NCBI RefSeq assembly: GCF_003208215.1
Contig: NZ_QKLW01000004.1
Coordinates: 124,001-188,000, forward strand
Source of the DNA: Marinomonas alcarazii
GTDB taxonomy: Bacteria; Pseudomonadota; Gammaproteobacteria; Pseudomonadales; Marinomonadaceae
Direction of reading: 5' to 3'
Length of the DNA stretch: 64,000 nt
In this document: positions 43,481 to 51,530 of the stretch, piece by piece
How the letters are laid out: each line of letters starts with the position of its first letter
Position numbering within the stretch: the first letter of the stretch is position 1
Notes under the pieces: model-generated
Database searches by the model: none
What the model saw: the letters and a program-made list of their open reading frames with translations, nothing else
What the model was told of the DNA's origin: nothing
Made by a program: the position numbers and the translations under genes

Positions 43481-45397
43481 TTATTTTAGGTCGCCAAATT
43501 CATTTTCTATATTGAGGCTTACTGGCATTTCGTACCCAGGTAAGCGAATTTCTTGATCTGTGATGTGAAGTTCTTCACCACCTAGAACATTAAATCCAAA
43601 CTTATAAATAGGCAGAACTTCACCGCGAATACTTGATTGGTTGTATTCTTCAGCCGCCGCTGCAACGTCTACGTTTTTAGCTTCGTAGGCGCTGATGTCT
43701 TCTGCGCTGTAGCGCTTCTTCAACATTTTCATGGTTTGTTGAGGGGATAGAAGAACGGCTGTTGCGTTGTTGCCACCAAAACCTTTTGAGTTAAGTAAAG
43801 CGGCATCAAAATAGTCCTTTCCATAAACTTCATGTTTAAGTTGGAACTTTAAGCCGTCTCGGTAAACATCATCAGCAATAGCGTGGGATGTTGTTATACC
43901 AGGAAGAATGCCGTCTTTCCAAACACCTAAAGATAGATGAAGTTGATCGCCGCCAGCTGTGCCTTGAGAGTGTCCTAGAAACGCTTTCATAGCGATAACG
44001 GGCATTTCTGTTGCACCAAAGCTGACTGCTGCTTTGCTTAGAACGTGAGATTCAGTGATCCGGTTTTGTGGTGTGCTTGTACCGTGAGCTTGAATGAAGG
44101 TGCGTTGTGTTAAACCCTCATTACCTATTATGTTTTGTAGGTAAGCCATGGCTTTGCTCATGGTTAAATAGTTACCAATACCCGGCGCTGAAATGGATTT
44201 TTTGTGCCCATCTGCATATGAGAAAACAGCAGGGATAGCGCCAAATATTTCTGCGCCTAGCTCTATCGCTAATTCGTCATCCATCAGGAGCGTCCACTGA
44301 CTGGATTCTCCGATGGTGAAACCACAGTTTTGTGCGAATGGGCGACAGCTACGAGTATGGTCTGGCTCTTCTTGATTGGTTATTTGGTCCAGAGCAAGTA
44401 GGGCTGTATCTTCAGCGAGTGCGCCCATGGTTCTGAAGCCTTCAATGATCTCTGGTGTAATTGGTGCATCACTACCGCCCACCATAGCCACTCTGAATTT
44501 ACCAGATTTGATGCCTTCAATGGCTTTTTCTAAATTGAAGAAATAGGTTGCGCAGGCACCGATGGCAGTACCTACATTGCCTACGCTGCCAAGGATGTAG
44601 GCGTTAACAAAATCAGCGGGCATTTGCGCGTAGCCAAGTGGCAGATGTTTTGATGTTGTACGCTTGCCCATTAAGGCGGATTTAAGCATGCCGCCAAAGC
44701 CGAGATCGTCCATTTGACCAATAGAGTTGGCTGCATAGACGGCCATTTGGTCTGGGGAGACCTTGCTGCGAATGACTTCCCAATCGATGCCACTGCTTTT
44801 AATAGCATCCGAGGCGCCATAAACCGTCATTTGTAGCCCGCGAGGATGGTTTCGACTTTGGTACAATTTTGATGGATCAAAGCCAGTTGGTAATTGTCCT
44901 GCCGCTTTTACAGAAAGTGGGCGAGCGTCTTTAATAAAAGTTTCTAAATTGCCATCAACCGTTACTTTACTTAGCGTGCTGGATAGTTCAACTACATGCC
45001 AATTCGTTGGGCGCTCATTGGGCAAAGAGCGAGTTTTTATCGTGAAGCTTAGTTTTTCATCGTCTTGGTTTGATTGTAGTGTCGTTGACTTGTGAAGAAT
45101 GACATGGTCAACATCAAATAAACTTGGGTGAATACGACGAATTAAAGTACGAGCAAGAAGTGACTCACCAATGCTATCAACCAATGCGGCAGCGTCTAGT
45201 GCTTCGCCGCCGTCTGTATACCACAGACCATTTTTATGTTCGGCCATATTGGTGATGGTGGCAAGATCGAGTAAAACATCCTGCTGAATTGAACTTGGCA
45301 AGAGGTCAAAGACAATGCGGCGATATGCTTGATGTGAAGAGGTACGACCAGCCGAATTGATTCCGCCAAAGCCAACAATAACAGGTAAACGGGCCAA
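43481..45397 (-). CDS. fabY: Beta-ketoacyl-ACP synthase FabY
   Basis: A 638-residue ketosynthase, much longer than FabF or FabB and matching Pseudomonas aeruginosa FabY (about 634). The start ARLPVIVGFGGINSAGRTS and the central FNLEKAIEGIKSGKFRVAMV belong to this type. The thiolase-fold catalytic parts are the Cys in IGACATYFFNLE, His in QAHGTSTPQNRI and His in KAFLGHSQGTAGG, giving a Cys-His-His set. FabY condenses acetyl-CoA with malonyl-ACP to start fatty acid synthesis, the job FabH does elsewhere. The gene is monocistronic; a hairpin lies upstream. Confidence 0.9.
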   Translation of the reverse strand: MARLPVIVGFGGINSAGRTSSHQAYRRIVFDLLPSSIQQDVLLDLATITNMAEHKNGLWYTDGGEALDAAALVDSIGESLLARTLIRRIHPSLFDVDHVILHKSTTLQSNQDDEKLSFTIKTRSLPNERPTNWHVVELSSTLSKVTVDGNLETFIKDARPLSVKAAGQLPTGFDPSKLYQSRNHPRGLQMTVYGASDAIKSSGIDWEVIRSKVSPDQMAVYAANSIGQMDDLGFGGMLKSALMGKRTTSKHLPLGYAQMPADFVNAYILGSVGNVGTAIGACATYFFNLEKAIEGIKSGKFRVAMVGGSDAPITPEIIEGFRTMGALAEDTALLALDQITNQEEPDHTRSCRPFAQNCGFTIGESSQWTLLMDDELAIELGAEIFGAIPAVFSYADGHKKSISAPGIGNYLTMSKAMAYLQNIIGNEGLTQRTFIQAHGTSTPQNRITESHVLSKAAVSFGATEMPVIAMKAFLGHSQGTAGGDQLHLSLGVWKDGILPGITTSHAIADDVYRDGLKFQLKHEVYGKDYFDAALLNSKGFGGNNATAVLLSPQQTMKMLKKRYSAEDISAYEAKNVDVAAAAEEYNQSSIRGEVLPIYKFGFNVLGGEELHITDQEIRLPGYEMPVSLNIENEFGDLK

Positions 45398-45449
45398 TTG
45401 AATTTCCTCGTTTTATGAGTGGGTAAATTATTACGGTATTGTAATGAAG

Positions 45450-45470
45450 GGGGTGGCGCTTAGCCACCCC
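45450..45470. terminator. Short GC hairpin, possible terminator of bax
   Basis: GGGGTGGC (45450-45457) pairs with GCCACCCC (45463-45470) over five bases. There is no strong T run on either strand. It lies between the end of the Bax-like gene and the start of fabY, both on minus. Confidence 0.5.
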
Positions 45471-45532
45471 GCATTAAGGTAATTTCGCAACAATACGCCG
45501 AAATTTAGGAAAATTGCGAATTGCCTGAACAG

Positions 45533-46393
45533 TTACTGCGGCTCTTGATTTGGCTGAACACGGTTGTAGCGCCAAAGTTTATTATAATTAATGAGGCCTT
45601 CGATTTCCTCTACATAGGCTTGGCCGCGTTGTGAGTAGAACTCTAGTCCATGAACGAGCGCAAGGCCTGTGATTATTTCTTTATCCTGTCTTAGTTCCTC
45701 GCGCGCAGCTCGAAGTGTTCTATACGCTGCGTTGGTGTTTAAGTTGTCTATGTAAGCAAAAACAGATTCGCGGGCATCATTGAATTTTCGTACTTCGTGA
45801 TCGGCGTCTTCGTCTCGAGATCCAGGGACTAAACCACAACCTTTTCTAAAGCACCATTGGCCAAAAAAGTTATTTCCTTCTGTGGCAAAGCGTGAGGTTC
45901 CCCAAGCGGATTCATTCGCGGCTTGTGCTAAGACTAACGATACAGGAATAATGTCGACCCTTCTTAATAAGGCTTTTAAGTCATCTTTTGTGTAGTTGTC
46001 TAACTTGCTCATTTTGTGGTCTTCGCGAAGGGTAGAAATCCACTTTTTGTTTTTAGATGAGAGCTTTTTGTTGCTGTTTAATAGACCCGTTATACGTTCA
46101 CGGTCTTTGAGTATGAGCGTGTTTTTTTCATTAACAAAGGGGGTTAGGAATTCAAAAAAGGCTTGTTTGCGCTCTTTAACGTCTGTAATGGCTGCGAAAT
46201 CAGGCGTTTTTTGAGAAATAGGGTGAGACTTGAAGTAGCTTTTTTCGTTTGCAGTGGCTTCCCCAGATTCTTCGTTTAGGGCTGTGGCGCTGTCATTTGT
46301 GGTGTCTTCTTCAGTGCTTTGAAATGGACCTGCTTTTATCCACAATATGAACAGCAGTGCAAACGAAATAATCCAAAGTATTTTTTTGTTCAT
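45533..46393 (-). CDS. Bax-like N-acetylglucosaminidase domain protein
   Basis: A 286-residue envelope protein. An N-terminal anchor (MNKKILWIISFALLFILWI) is followed by an acidic low-complexity linker to about residue 60, then a glucosaminidase domain: LKALLRRVDIIPVSLVLAQA, ANESAWGTSRFATEGNNFFG, QWCFRKGCGLVPG, and VRKFNDARESVFAYIDNLNT. The catalytic glutamate is in NESAWG. This pattern is that of E. coli Bax, a putative cell-wall hydrolase with unclear role. ATG 46393 is preferred over the codon at 46405. Confidence 0.85.
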   Translation of the reverse strand: MNKKILWIISFALLFILWIKAGPFQSTEEDTTNDSATALNEESGEATANEKSYFKSHPISQKTPDFAAITDVKERKQAFFEFLTPFVNEKNTLILKDRERITGLLNSNKKLSSKNKKWISTLREDHKMSKLDNYTKDDLKALLRRVDIIPVSLVLAQAANESAWGTSRFATEGNNFFGQWCFRKGCGLVPGSRDEDADHEVRKFNDARESVFAYIDNLNTNAAYRTLRAAREELRQDKEIITGLALVHGLEFYSQRGQAYVEEIEGLINYNKLWRYNRVQPNQEPQ

Positions 46394-46567
46394 AAATAAC
46401 CACAAGTCCTAAGCATTTATATTTGGGGCGATGTCCACGTTAGCGGCTACCGACCCAAATAAATTGGATAAAAAGTGAGCCTATTATCCTTAAAAATAGA
46501 CCACTTTAATAGACTTTAGCTTAGGCTTCTTTAATTTACCTTAATTCCTTTGCTTGTTGTAAAGCGA

Positions 46568-47539
46568 CTATAGGAAAAGGTTGGTTGGTCCAACAGGAAC
46601 AACTTGCGTTGGATTAATGTTTTTATGGCTAAAGTAGTAATGTCGTTTTATGTGCTGCATATTGATTGTGCTGGCGATATTGGGTGTTTCATAGAGGCGT
46701 TTTAAGTACGTATTTAAATTTGGATAGTCCAAAACTCGCTTTAAGTTGCACTTGAAGTGCCCAAAATACACTGCATCAAAGCGAATGAGTGTTGTGAAAA
46801 GCCGCCAGTCGGCTTCGGTTTGTTCCTCTCCAAGCAGGTAGGTATTGGTCGACAGTTTTTCTTCTAAGAAATCCAGTGTATCAAATAAAGGCTGTAATGC
46901 TTCTTCGTAAGCATCTTGAGTGGTGGCAAACCCACATTTATAAACGCCATTATTCAAGGTATTGTAAATACGTTCATTAATTTCATCTATTTCTAGGGCT
47001 TGGCTTGCTGGGTAAAAGTCGAGTTTGTTGTTAGTTATCTCATTGAAAGCGCTATTAAATATGCGAATTATCTCAGACGACTCGTTAGACACGATGGTGC
47101 TGGTTTCTTTATCCCATAAAATAGGCACGGTGACTCTGCCACTGTAATTGGAGTCGGCTTTAGTATAAAGCTGATGCGCATAGTTAAACTGGTGTAACGG
47201 GTCGCCAATAGCAATATTTGGATCGCTAAATGCTGAGTCTTCTTTAAATTCCCAACCGTTCTCGAGCATGTCTGGATGAACACAGCTGATACTAATTAGG
47301 TCTTCTAGTTGTTTTAATTTGATGAAAATTAACGCACGATGCGCCCAAGGACATGCTAAAGAAACGTATAAGTGATAGCGTCCGGCTTGTGCTGGGAAAT
47401 GCTTTGCATTGTCTGCATCATACTCACTGGCTGGATAGATCCAGTTTCTGAAAGCAGACTCGCTGCGCACGAATTTACCTTGGTTTGATTTTGTGTCGTA
47501 CCATTGGTCGACCCATTGTCCGTCTACTAGTAATCCCAT
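46568..47539 (-). CDS. Glutathionyl-hydroquinone reductase (Xi-class GST, YqjG type)
   Basis: A 323-residue glutathione transferase. The thioredoxin-like domain has the Xi-class active site LACPWAHRALIFIKLKQLED (about 41-60; Cys in ACPWAH), and the helical domain has EADWRLFTTLIRFDAVYFGH (about 233-252) and FKCNLKRVLDYPNL. These enzymes reduce glutathionyl-hydroquinones in the cytoplasm. The start MGLLVDGQWVDQWYDT at 47539 has GAGGA upstream; the frame extends to 47602 without a matching signal. It is divergent from the GGDEF gene. Confidence 0.9.
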   Translation of the reverse strand: MGLLVDGQWVDQWYDTKSNQGKFVRSESAFRNWIYPASEYDADNAKHFPAQAGRYHLYVSLACPWAHRALIFIKLKQLEDLISISCVHPDMLENGWEFKEDSAFSDPNIAIGDPLHQFNYAHQLYTKADSNYSGRVTVPILWDKETSTIVSNESSEIIRIFNSAFNEITNNKLDFYPASQALEIDEINERIYNTLNNGVYKCGFATTQDAYEEALQPLFDTLDFLEEKLSTNTYLLGEEQTEADWRLFTTLIRFDAVYFGHFKCNLKRVLDYPNLNTYLKRLYETPNIASTINMQHIKRHYYFSHKNINPTQVVPVGPTNLFL

Positions 47540-47648
47540 CTTATTTTTCCTCAATTTATAATTCACACTATTATTAATGAAATTGGATCGTTTTCGGGGC
47601 AATATATTGATCGTATTTAATCGAATGATTCGATGGGTTTGATGTTTT

Positions 47649-48803
47649 ATGTCTGAACGGTTAGGTTCATTGTTAGTGCCATGCTGTATTTTGCTCGTGA
47701 GTGTTTACGCGAGTTTGTATGTTGGTATGCTGCCTCCTTTGTGGTTTGGTATTTTGCCACTGCTCCCTCTTATTTTAGCAGGCGTCGCTATTTTATTAGC
47801 TTGGCACTTTAATAAAGGTCGAGTCTTGATCTTAGTCTTGTTGCTACTGATTCCCAAATTGTATGGTGGTTCAGACCAACAGGCATCATTGACGGCGTAT
47901 CTAGTCGTGTCTTGTTTTTGCATTTCTTTGTTGGGATTTATTCCAGAGAGAGGGTTTTTTAACCATTTTGCTGTAAATCGTATTCTTTTTATCTTTATGT
48001 TGGTGGGGTGGTGTTATGCCATCGAGCGCGGCTGGATTTCATTTTCTTTTTTAGATTACCGCTTTTTTAGCAGTAGCTTTACCTGGTCAACGGTATTGCT
48101 TTGGAGTGTTTTGTTGTTGAGCGCAGGTACGACAGGCGTTGCTTGGTGGTTTAGCGGAGATGCGTTTAAAGCTAGCGGTTTAGTGAGTATCGTTAGCTTG
48201 TTGGTAATCAGTTATTTTGTGTCTTCAGATACGCAGTTTGATGCGTTGCTATCGGCTCAGTTTCTTTTATGGATTTGGTTCTTATTGATGGAAAGTCATC
48301 GTATGGCTTATCTCGATGACCTGACAAAATTGCCTGGTCGGCGGTCTTTGAATGAGCAATTGGTGGGATTATCTAAGCAGTACGCTATTGCTATGGTGGA
48401 TGTTGATCACTTTAAAAAATTCAATGATACCTATGGACACGACATGGGAGACAAGGTGCTGAAAAACGTTGCCTCTCAATTGAAATTGTTTGCTCACCCA
48501 GGGCGTGCTTTTCGATACGGCGGTGAAGAGTTTACGGTGGTCTTTCGTAGTAAGCATCTTGATGAAGCTGAGTCATCATTAGAAACCATTCGAGAGAGTA
48601 TAGAAAAGGCGTTTGTTACGGTATTCGATCCTAAGAAAAAGCAGGAAGTAGATATAAACGTGACGGTCAGTATTGGCGTCGCATTTGCAGTATCCGGGGA
48701 GTCTACCGATGCAGTCTTAAAAAGAGCGGATGATGCTCTATATCAATCCAAGAAGAAGGGACGAAATCGTCTTACCAGGGCGCCTCAACCTAAAAATAGC
48801 TAA
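47649..48803 (+). CDS. Membrane-bound diguanylate cyclase (GGDEF)
   Basis: A 384-residue protein. The first 215 residues are very hydrophobic with about seven helices, no known sensor family. The GGDEF domain starts near residue 225 (DDLTKLPGRRSLNEQL), then AMVDVDHFKKFNDTYGHDMG and the active site GGEEF at 291-295, ending YQSKKKGRNRL. It should make c-di-GMP. The inhibitory I-site RxxD normally 5 residues before GGDEF is absent, so feedback inhibition is unlikely. No EAL domain is present. The signal sensed by the membrane part is unknown. Confidence 0.9.
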   Translation: MSERLGSLLVPCCILLVSVYASLYVGMLPPLWFGILPLLPLILAGVAILLAWHFNKGRVLILVLLLLIPKLYGGSDQQASLTAYLVVSCFCISLLGFIPERGFFNHFAVNRILFIFMLVGWCYAIERGWISFSFLDYRFFSSSFTWSTVLLWSVLLLSAGTTGVAWWFSGDAFKASGLVSIVSLLVISYFVSSDTQFDALLSAQFLLWIWFLLMESHRMAYLDDLTKLPGRRSLNEQLVGLSKQYAIAMVDVDHFKKFNDTYGHDMGDKVLKNVASQLKLFAHPGRAFRYGGEEFTVVFRSKHLDEAESSLETIRESIEKAFVTVFDPKKKQEVDINVTVSIGVAFAVSGESTDAVLKRADDALYQSKKKGRNRLTRAPQPKNS

Positions 48804-48817
48804 TTTATTTAAATTAT

Positions 48818-48833
48818 TTGATCGATCGGTCAA
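48818..48833. promoter_or_regulatory. RutR-like operator
   Basis: TTGATCGATCGGTCAA is a 16-bp dyad with two mismatching positions. It is close to the RutR box TTGACCAnnTGGTCAA recalled from E. coli (11 of 14 defined positions). It lies 18 bases before a predicted promoter and about 400 bases before a RutR-like TetR gene. Confidence 0.55.
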
Positions 48834-48851
48834 CTTTTTTCTTCTGAGCTA

Positions 48852-48879
48852 TTGCGCTGCAAAATTAGGTGTCTATAAT
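48852..48879 (+). promoter_or_regulatory. Predicted sigma-70 promoter of the small RNA
   Basis: TTGCGC (48852-48857), 16 bases, then a perfect TATAAT (48874-48879). The start point would be near 48886. Confidence 0.6.
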
Positions 48880-48885
48880 CAGCGT

Positions 48886-49097
48886 ATAAATTGAATATTT
48901 AAGACATTGATTGGCGTATAAAGGAAAGCTAATCGGCTTTTGCGAATCAGTGTCTTGCTCAGAACATTGATATGTTGAACCTACAGCATGTCAATTACAG
49001 CGCCAACGTGGTGTAGCAGTTAGCCTAGTAACGAATGCCTATAGTTACTAACGTCTCTGCTACGAGGGGAAATGGGGAGCTTCGGCTCCCTTTTTTT
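48886..49097 (+). ncRNA. Candidate structured small RNA, about 210 nt
   Basis: Between a predicted promoter and a strong terminator there is no reading frame but a series of stems. Stem 1: AAGACATTGATT (48901-48912) with AATCAGTGTCTT (48945-48956), one G-U, enclosing a small AAAGC/GCTT hairpin. Stem 2: ATTGATATG (48966-48974) with CATGTCAAT (48987-48995). Stem 3: GTAGCAG (49013-49019) with CTGCTAC (49057-49063) enclosing TAGTAAC (49026-49032) with GTTACTA (49044-49050). Terminator: GGGAGC-TTCG-GCTCCC (49075-49090) plus seven T. It matches no family I can recall (not 6S, 4.5S, tmRNA, RNase P or CsrB-like). It could instead be a terminated leader of the TetR gene. Confidence 0.6.
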
Positions 49098-49230
49098 ATG
49101 CCAAATTTTTGTTATCTCTTCGTGACAATTATAAAGAATGTTATTCTCTTCCTGTGTCGCACAGGAAGGTAAGTCGATACTGCAAATCATTTCCCCTTTA
49201 GTACTATATTCGATCAATGAGGCTACACCT

Positions 49231-49872
49231 TTGACTGACGTTAAACGACCAAAAGATCAGCTGAAAGCGCATATTCGAGCTCAAAACCAAATGCTCATTC
49301 TTGAAACATCAGAGCGTGTTTTTGCTCGACAAGGTCTGGCAAAAACAACGACTCAGATGATTGCTGATGAAGCTGGCTTACCAAAGGCCAATGTGCATTA
49401 CTATTACCGCTCTAAGAAAGATTTACTAGAAGCCGTATTAGAACGTATTTTGCGCCTATGGTTGGATTCGGTGAGTGAGTTTAATGCGGAAGAAGGTCCA
49501 AAGCTTAATCTAACCCGTTATATTAGCGAAAAAATTGATCAATCTCGCGCCAATAAAAATGCCTCTAAAATCTTTGCAATGGCACTAATTGGTGAAGAGG
49601 CTTTTGTTCTAGATTATCTGAGAAACTTATTCGTAACGGAGTTAAGTCGAGAGAAAGCAACAATTCAACAGTGGGTTGCTCAGGGCTTGATGGCTCCGGT
49701 GTCGACTGAACATCTTTTTATTAGTATTTGGGCTATGACTCAAACTTATGCAGATTTTGATGCGCAAGTAAAAATTATGCTGCAAAAAGATGAGTTAGAA
49801 GAAAGTGATTACGAAGAAGCTAAACACTTTATTACTCGTATGGTGTTAGCCGGCTGTGACGTAAAAGGGTAG
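49231..49872 (+). CDS. TetR-family regulator, RutR-like
   Basis: A 213-residue TetR regulator. The HTH region is ERVFARQGLAKTTTQMIADE with AGLPKANVHYYYRSKKDLLEAVL following, and the larger C-terminal part resembles the YcdC/RutR effector domain (KIFAMALIGEEAFVLDYL, FISIWAMTQTYADFDAQ). RutR binds uracil and controls pyrimidine and amino-acid genes; the ligand here is unknown. Translation probably starts at TTG 49231, nine bases after GAGG; the frame extends to 49138 but that stretch lacks family sequence. It is followed 16 bases later by a LysE exporter, which may be co-regulated. Confidence 0.8.
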   Translation: MTDVKRPKDQLKAHIRAQNQMLILETSERVFARQGLAKTTTQMIADEAGLPKANVHYYYRSKKDLLEAVLERILRLWLDSVSEFNAEEGPKLNLTRYISEKIDQSRANKNASKIFAMALIGEEAFVLDYLRNLFVTELSREKATIQQWVAQGLMAPVSTEHLFISIWAMTQTYADFDAQVKIMLQKDELEESDYEEAKHFITRMVLAGCDVKG

Positions 49873-49888
49873 CTAAAGGAGCATCATT

Positions 49889-50503
49889 ATGACATTAGAA
49901 AGTGGCATTACCTTCTTTCTCGCTATCTTTATTTTTAGTATCACTCCAGGTCCTGGTATTTTTGCTATCTTGGCAAGAAGCATGACCAAAGGTGCGCGGG
50001 CTTGTTTATCGCTTAGTCTTGGTATGGTGTTAAGCGATATCATTTACTTGGTGATGGCGTGCTATGGTTTGGCTGCGATAGCATCCACATGGGAGAGTGC
50101 ATTTTTAGTCATACGATATGCAGGTGCGGCCTATTTGCTGTATTTAGGCTGGAAAATGTGGACATCTCCTGTCTCTTCTACTTCAGCAGATGTTGGCACG
50201 ACGAGCGGTGAAATGGCGAGTTTTATGCAAGGTTTTATGATTTCAGCATCGAACCCTAAAGTGATTCTTTTTTATGTGGCTTTTTTGCCGACCTTTATGG
50301 ATTTAACTGTTCTTGGTGGTGTTGATATTGTATTGGCTTCTTTTTTGGCCTTTATTGCTCTTTTGCTTGGTCTTACCATTATTTCAGTTTGTGCTTCTCA
50401 AGCGCGACGGTTTATGAAATCTGAGCGTTCAATGAAATCATTGAATCGAACCGCTGGCGGTATTATGGCAAGTGCTGGTGTATTTCTTGCTGTGAAGAAC
50501 TAG
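49889..50503 (+). CDS. LysE/RhtB-family amino-acid exporter
   Basis: A 204-residue membrane protein with six predicted helices. The N-terminal FSITPGPGIFAILARSMTKG (about 16-35) and ASNPKVILFYVAFLPTFMD (about 119-137) are the RhtB-type signature. The family exports amino acids such as threonine or homoserine. An AAAGGAG ribosome site precedes ATG 49889. It shares a transcript with the RutR-like gene and ends in a bidirectional terminator before upp. Confidence 0.88.
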   Translation: MTLESGITFFLAIFIFSITPGPGIFAILARSMTKGARACLSLSLGMVLSDIIYLVMACYGLAAIASTWESAFLVIRYAGAAYLLYLGWKMWTSPVSSTSADVGTTSGEMASFMQGFMISASNPKVILFYVAFLPTFMDLTVLGGVDIVLASFLAFIALLLGLTIISVCASQARRFMKSERSMKSLNRTAGGIMASAGVFLAVKN

Positions 50504-50550
50504 CGTGTTTTGTTGTTTAGTCTACTGTTTTAAAAATACCGCTTTGATAG

Positions 50551-50580
50551 AAAAAAGGCCCTTCTTTAAAAGGGCCTTTT
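50551..50580. terminator. Bidirectional rho-independent terminator
   Basis: AAAAGGCCCTT (50553-50563) pairs with AAGGGCCTTTT (50570-50580), between the LysE gene and upp. Confidence 0.88.
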
Positions 50581-50598
50581 GATTTGGAGTTGTATTGA

Positions 50599-51255
50599 TT
50601 AGCGCGTTCCGTATATACGGTCGCCAGCATCACCTACGCCAGGTCGGATATAGGCGTGTTCATCAAGGCCACGGTCAATTGAACCTATGTACATGGCAAC
50701 GTCAGGGTGTGCTTCTTTAAAGACTTGAATGCCTTCTGGTGCGGCAAATAGACAGATAAAGCGAATGTCCGTTGCGCCCATTTCTTTCATTTTTTCGATC
50801 GCCATGATCGCAGAGTTGCCTGTTGCTAGCATAGGATCGACAACAATGATGGTGCGCTCATTCACTGAATGTGGCATTTTTAGATAGTATTCGACAGGTT
50901 GTTTTGTCTCAGGGTCTCGGTATAAGCCAACATGGCCAACTCGAGCGCTTGGCGATAATTTTAATACGCCTTCAGCAAGCCCGTTCCCGGCTCTCATTAT
51001 TGTGACGATACAAAGCTTTTTGCCTTTTAATACAGGGCACATGGCTTTTTCTAATGGTGTCTCTATTTCGATGTCGACAGTTTCTAAATCTCTGGTGGCT
51101 TCATAACCAATGAGGGTGCCAAGTTCTTCTACCAACATTCGAAATTCACGCGTGCTGGTATTTTTGTCACGTAGACTTGTTAACTTGTGTTTAACAAAAG
51201 GGTGCTTTACCACATGGATATCTTGGTAAGCGTTAAGGATTTCATCGCGGGTCAT
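50599..51255 (-). CDS. upp: Uracil phosphoribosyltransferase
   Basis: A 218-residue type I phosphoribosyltransferase that makes UMP from uracil and PRPP. The PRPP loop is [20 protein letters not shown], with the acidic pair replaced by VDP as usual in Upp. Other marks: [20 protein letters not shown] at the start, [20 protein letters not shown] and the uracil loop [17 protein letters not shown] at the C-terminus. ATG 51255 gives [10 protein letters not shown]. It is divergent from lon and near a RutR-like regulator, but no operator is seen before it. Confidence 0.95.
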   Translation of the reverse strand: MTRDEILNAYQDIHVVKHPFVKHKLTSLRDKNTSTREFRMLVEELGTLIGYEATRDLETVDIEIETPLEKAMCPVLKGKKLCIVTIMRAGNGLAEGVLKLSPSARVGHVGLYRDPETKQPVEYYLKMPHSVNERTIIVVDPMLATGNSAIMAIEKMKEMGATDIRFICLFAAPEGIQVFKEAHPDVAMYIGSIDRGLDEHAYIRPGVGDAGDRIYGTR

Positions 51256-51530
51256 TGGCCATTCCTTTCTAATCACTAAGGGAGTGTGAATGTAAGTGAG
51301 TTATCGTTTCATCATTTAGCTAATAATAGCATTAAGTAAGAATTGACCAAATAACTAATCCTGTCTGTATGGTTAGATTGGCTCTTGAAGTAAGCAAGTA
51401 TTTGGGAAAATAACGGAAAGTATTGTTTTCGGTAAGATCGTCATTACATAGAAGGTATCAGAAAGAGTAGTCATTAGCTGTTGATCGCTGGGCTGTTTTT
51501 AACAACGAGGCAATGTGTGAGACCTTAATA

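Noticed and set aside
45450..45470. Riboswitch before fabY
   Set aside because: Only one short hairpin, no conserved core; more likely the end of the bax transcript.
51486..51510. Possible third copy of the MITE-like element (TTGTTAAAAACAG on the minus strand before lon)
   Set aside because: Only 13 exact bases plus TTGCC match, with different spacing and no inverted arms; too short to separate from chance.
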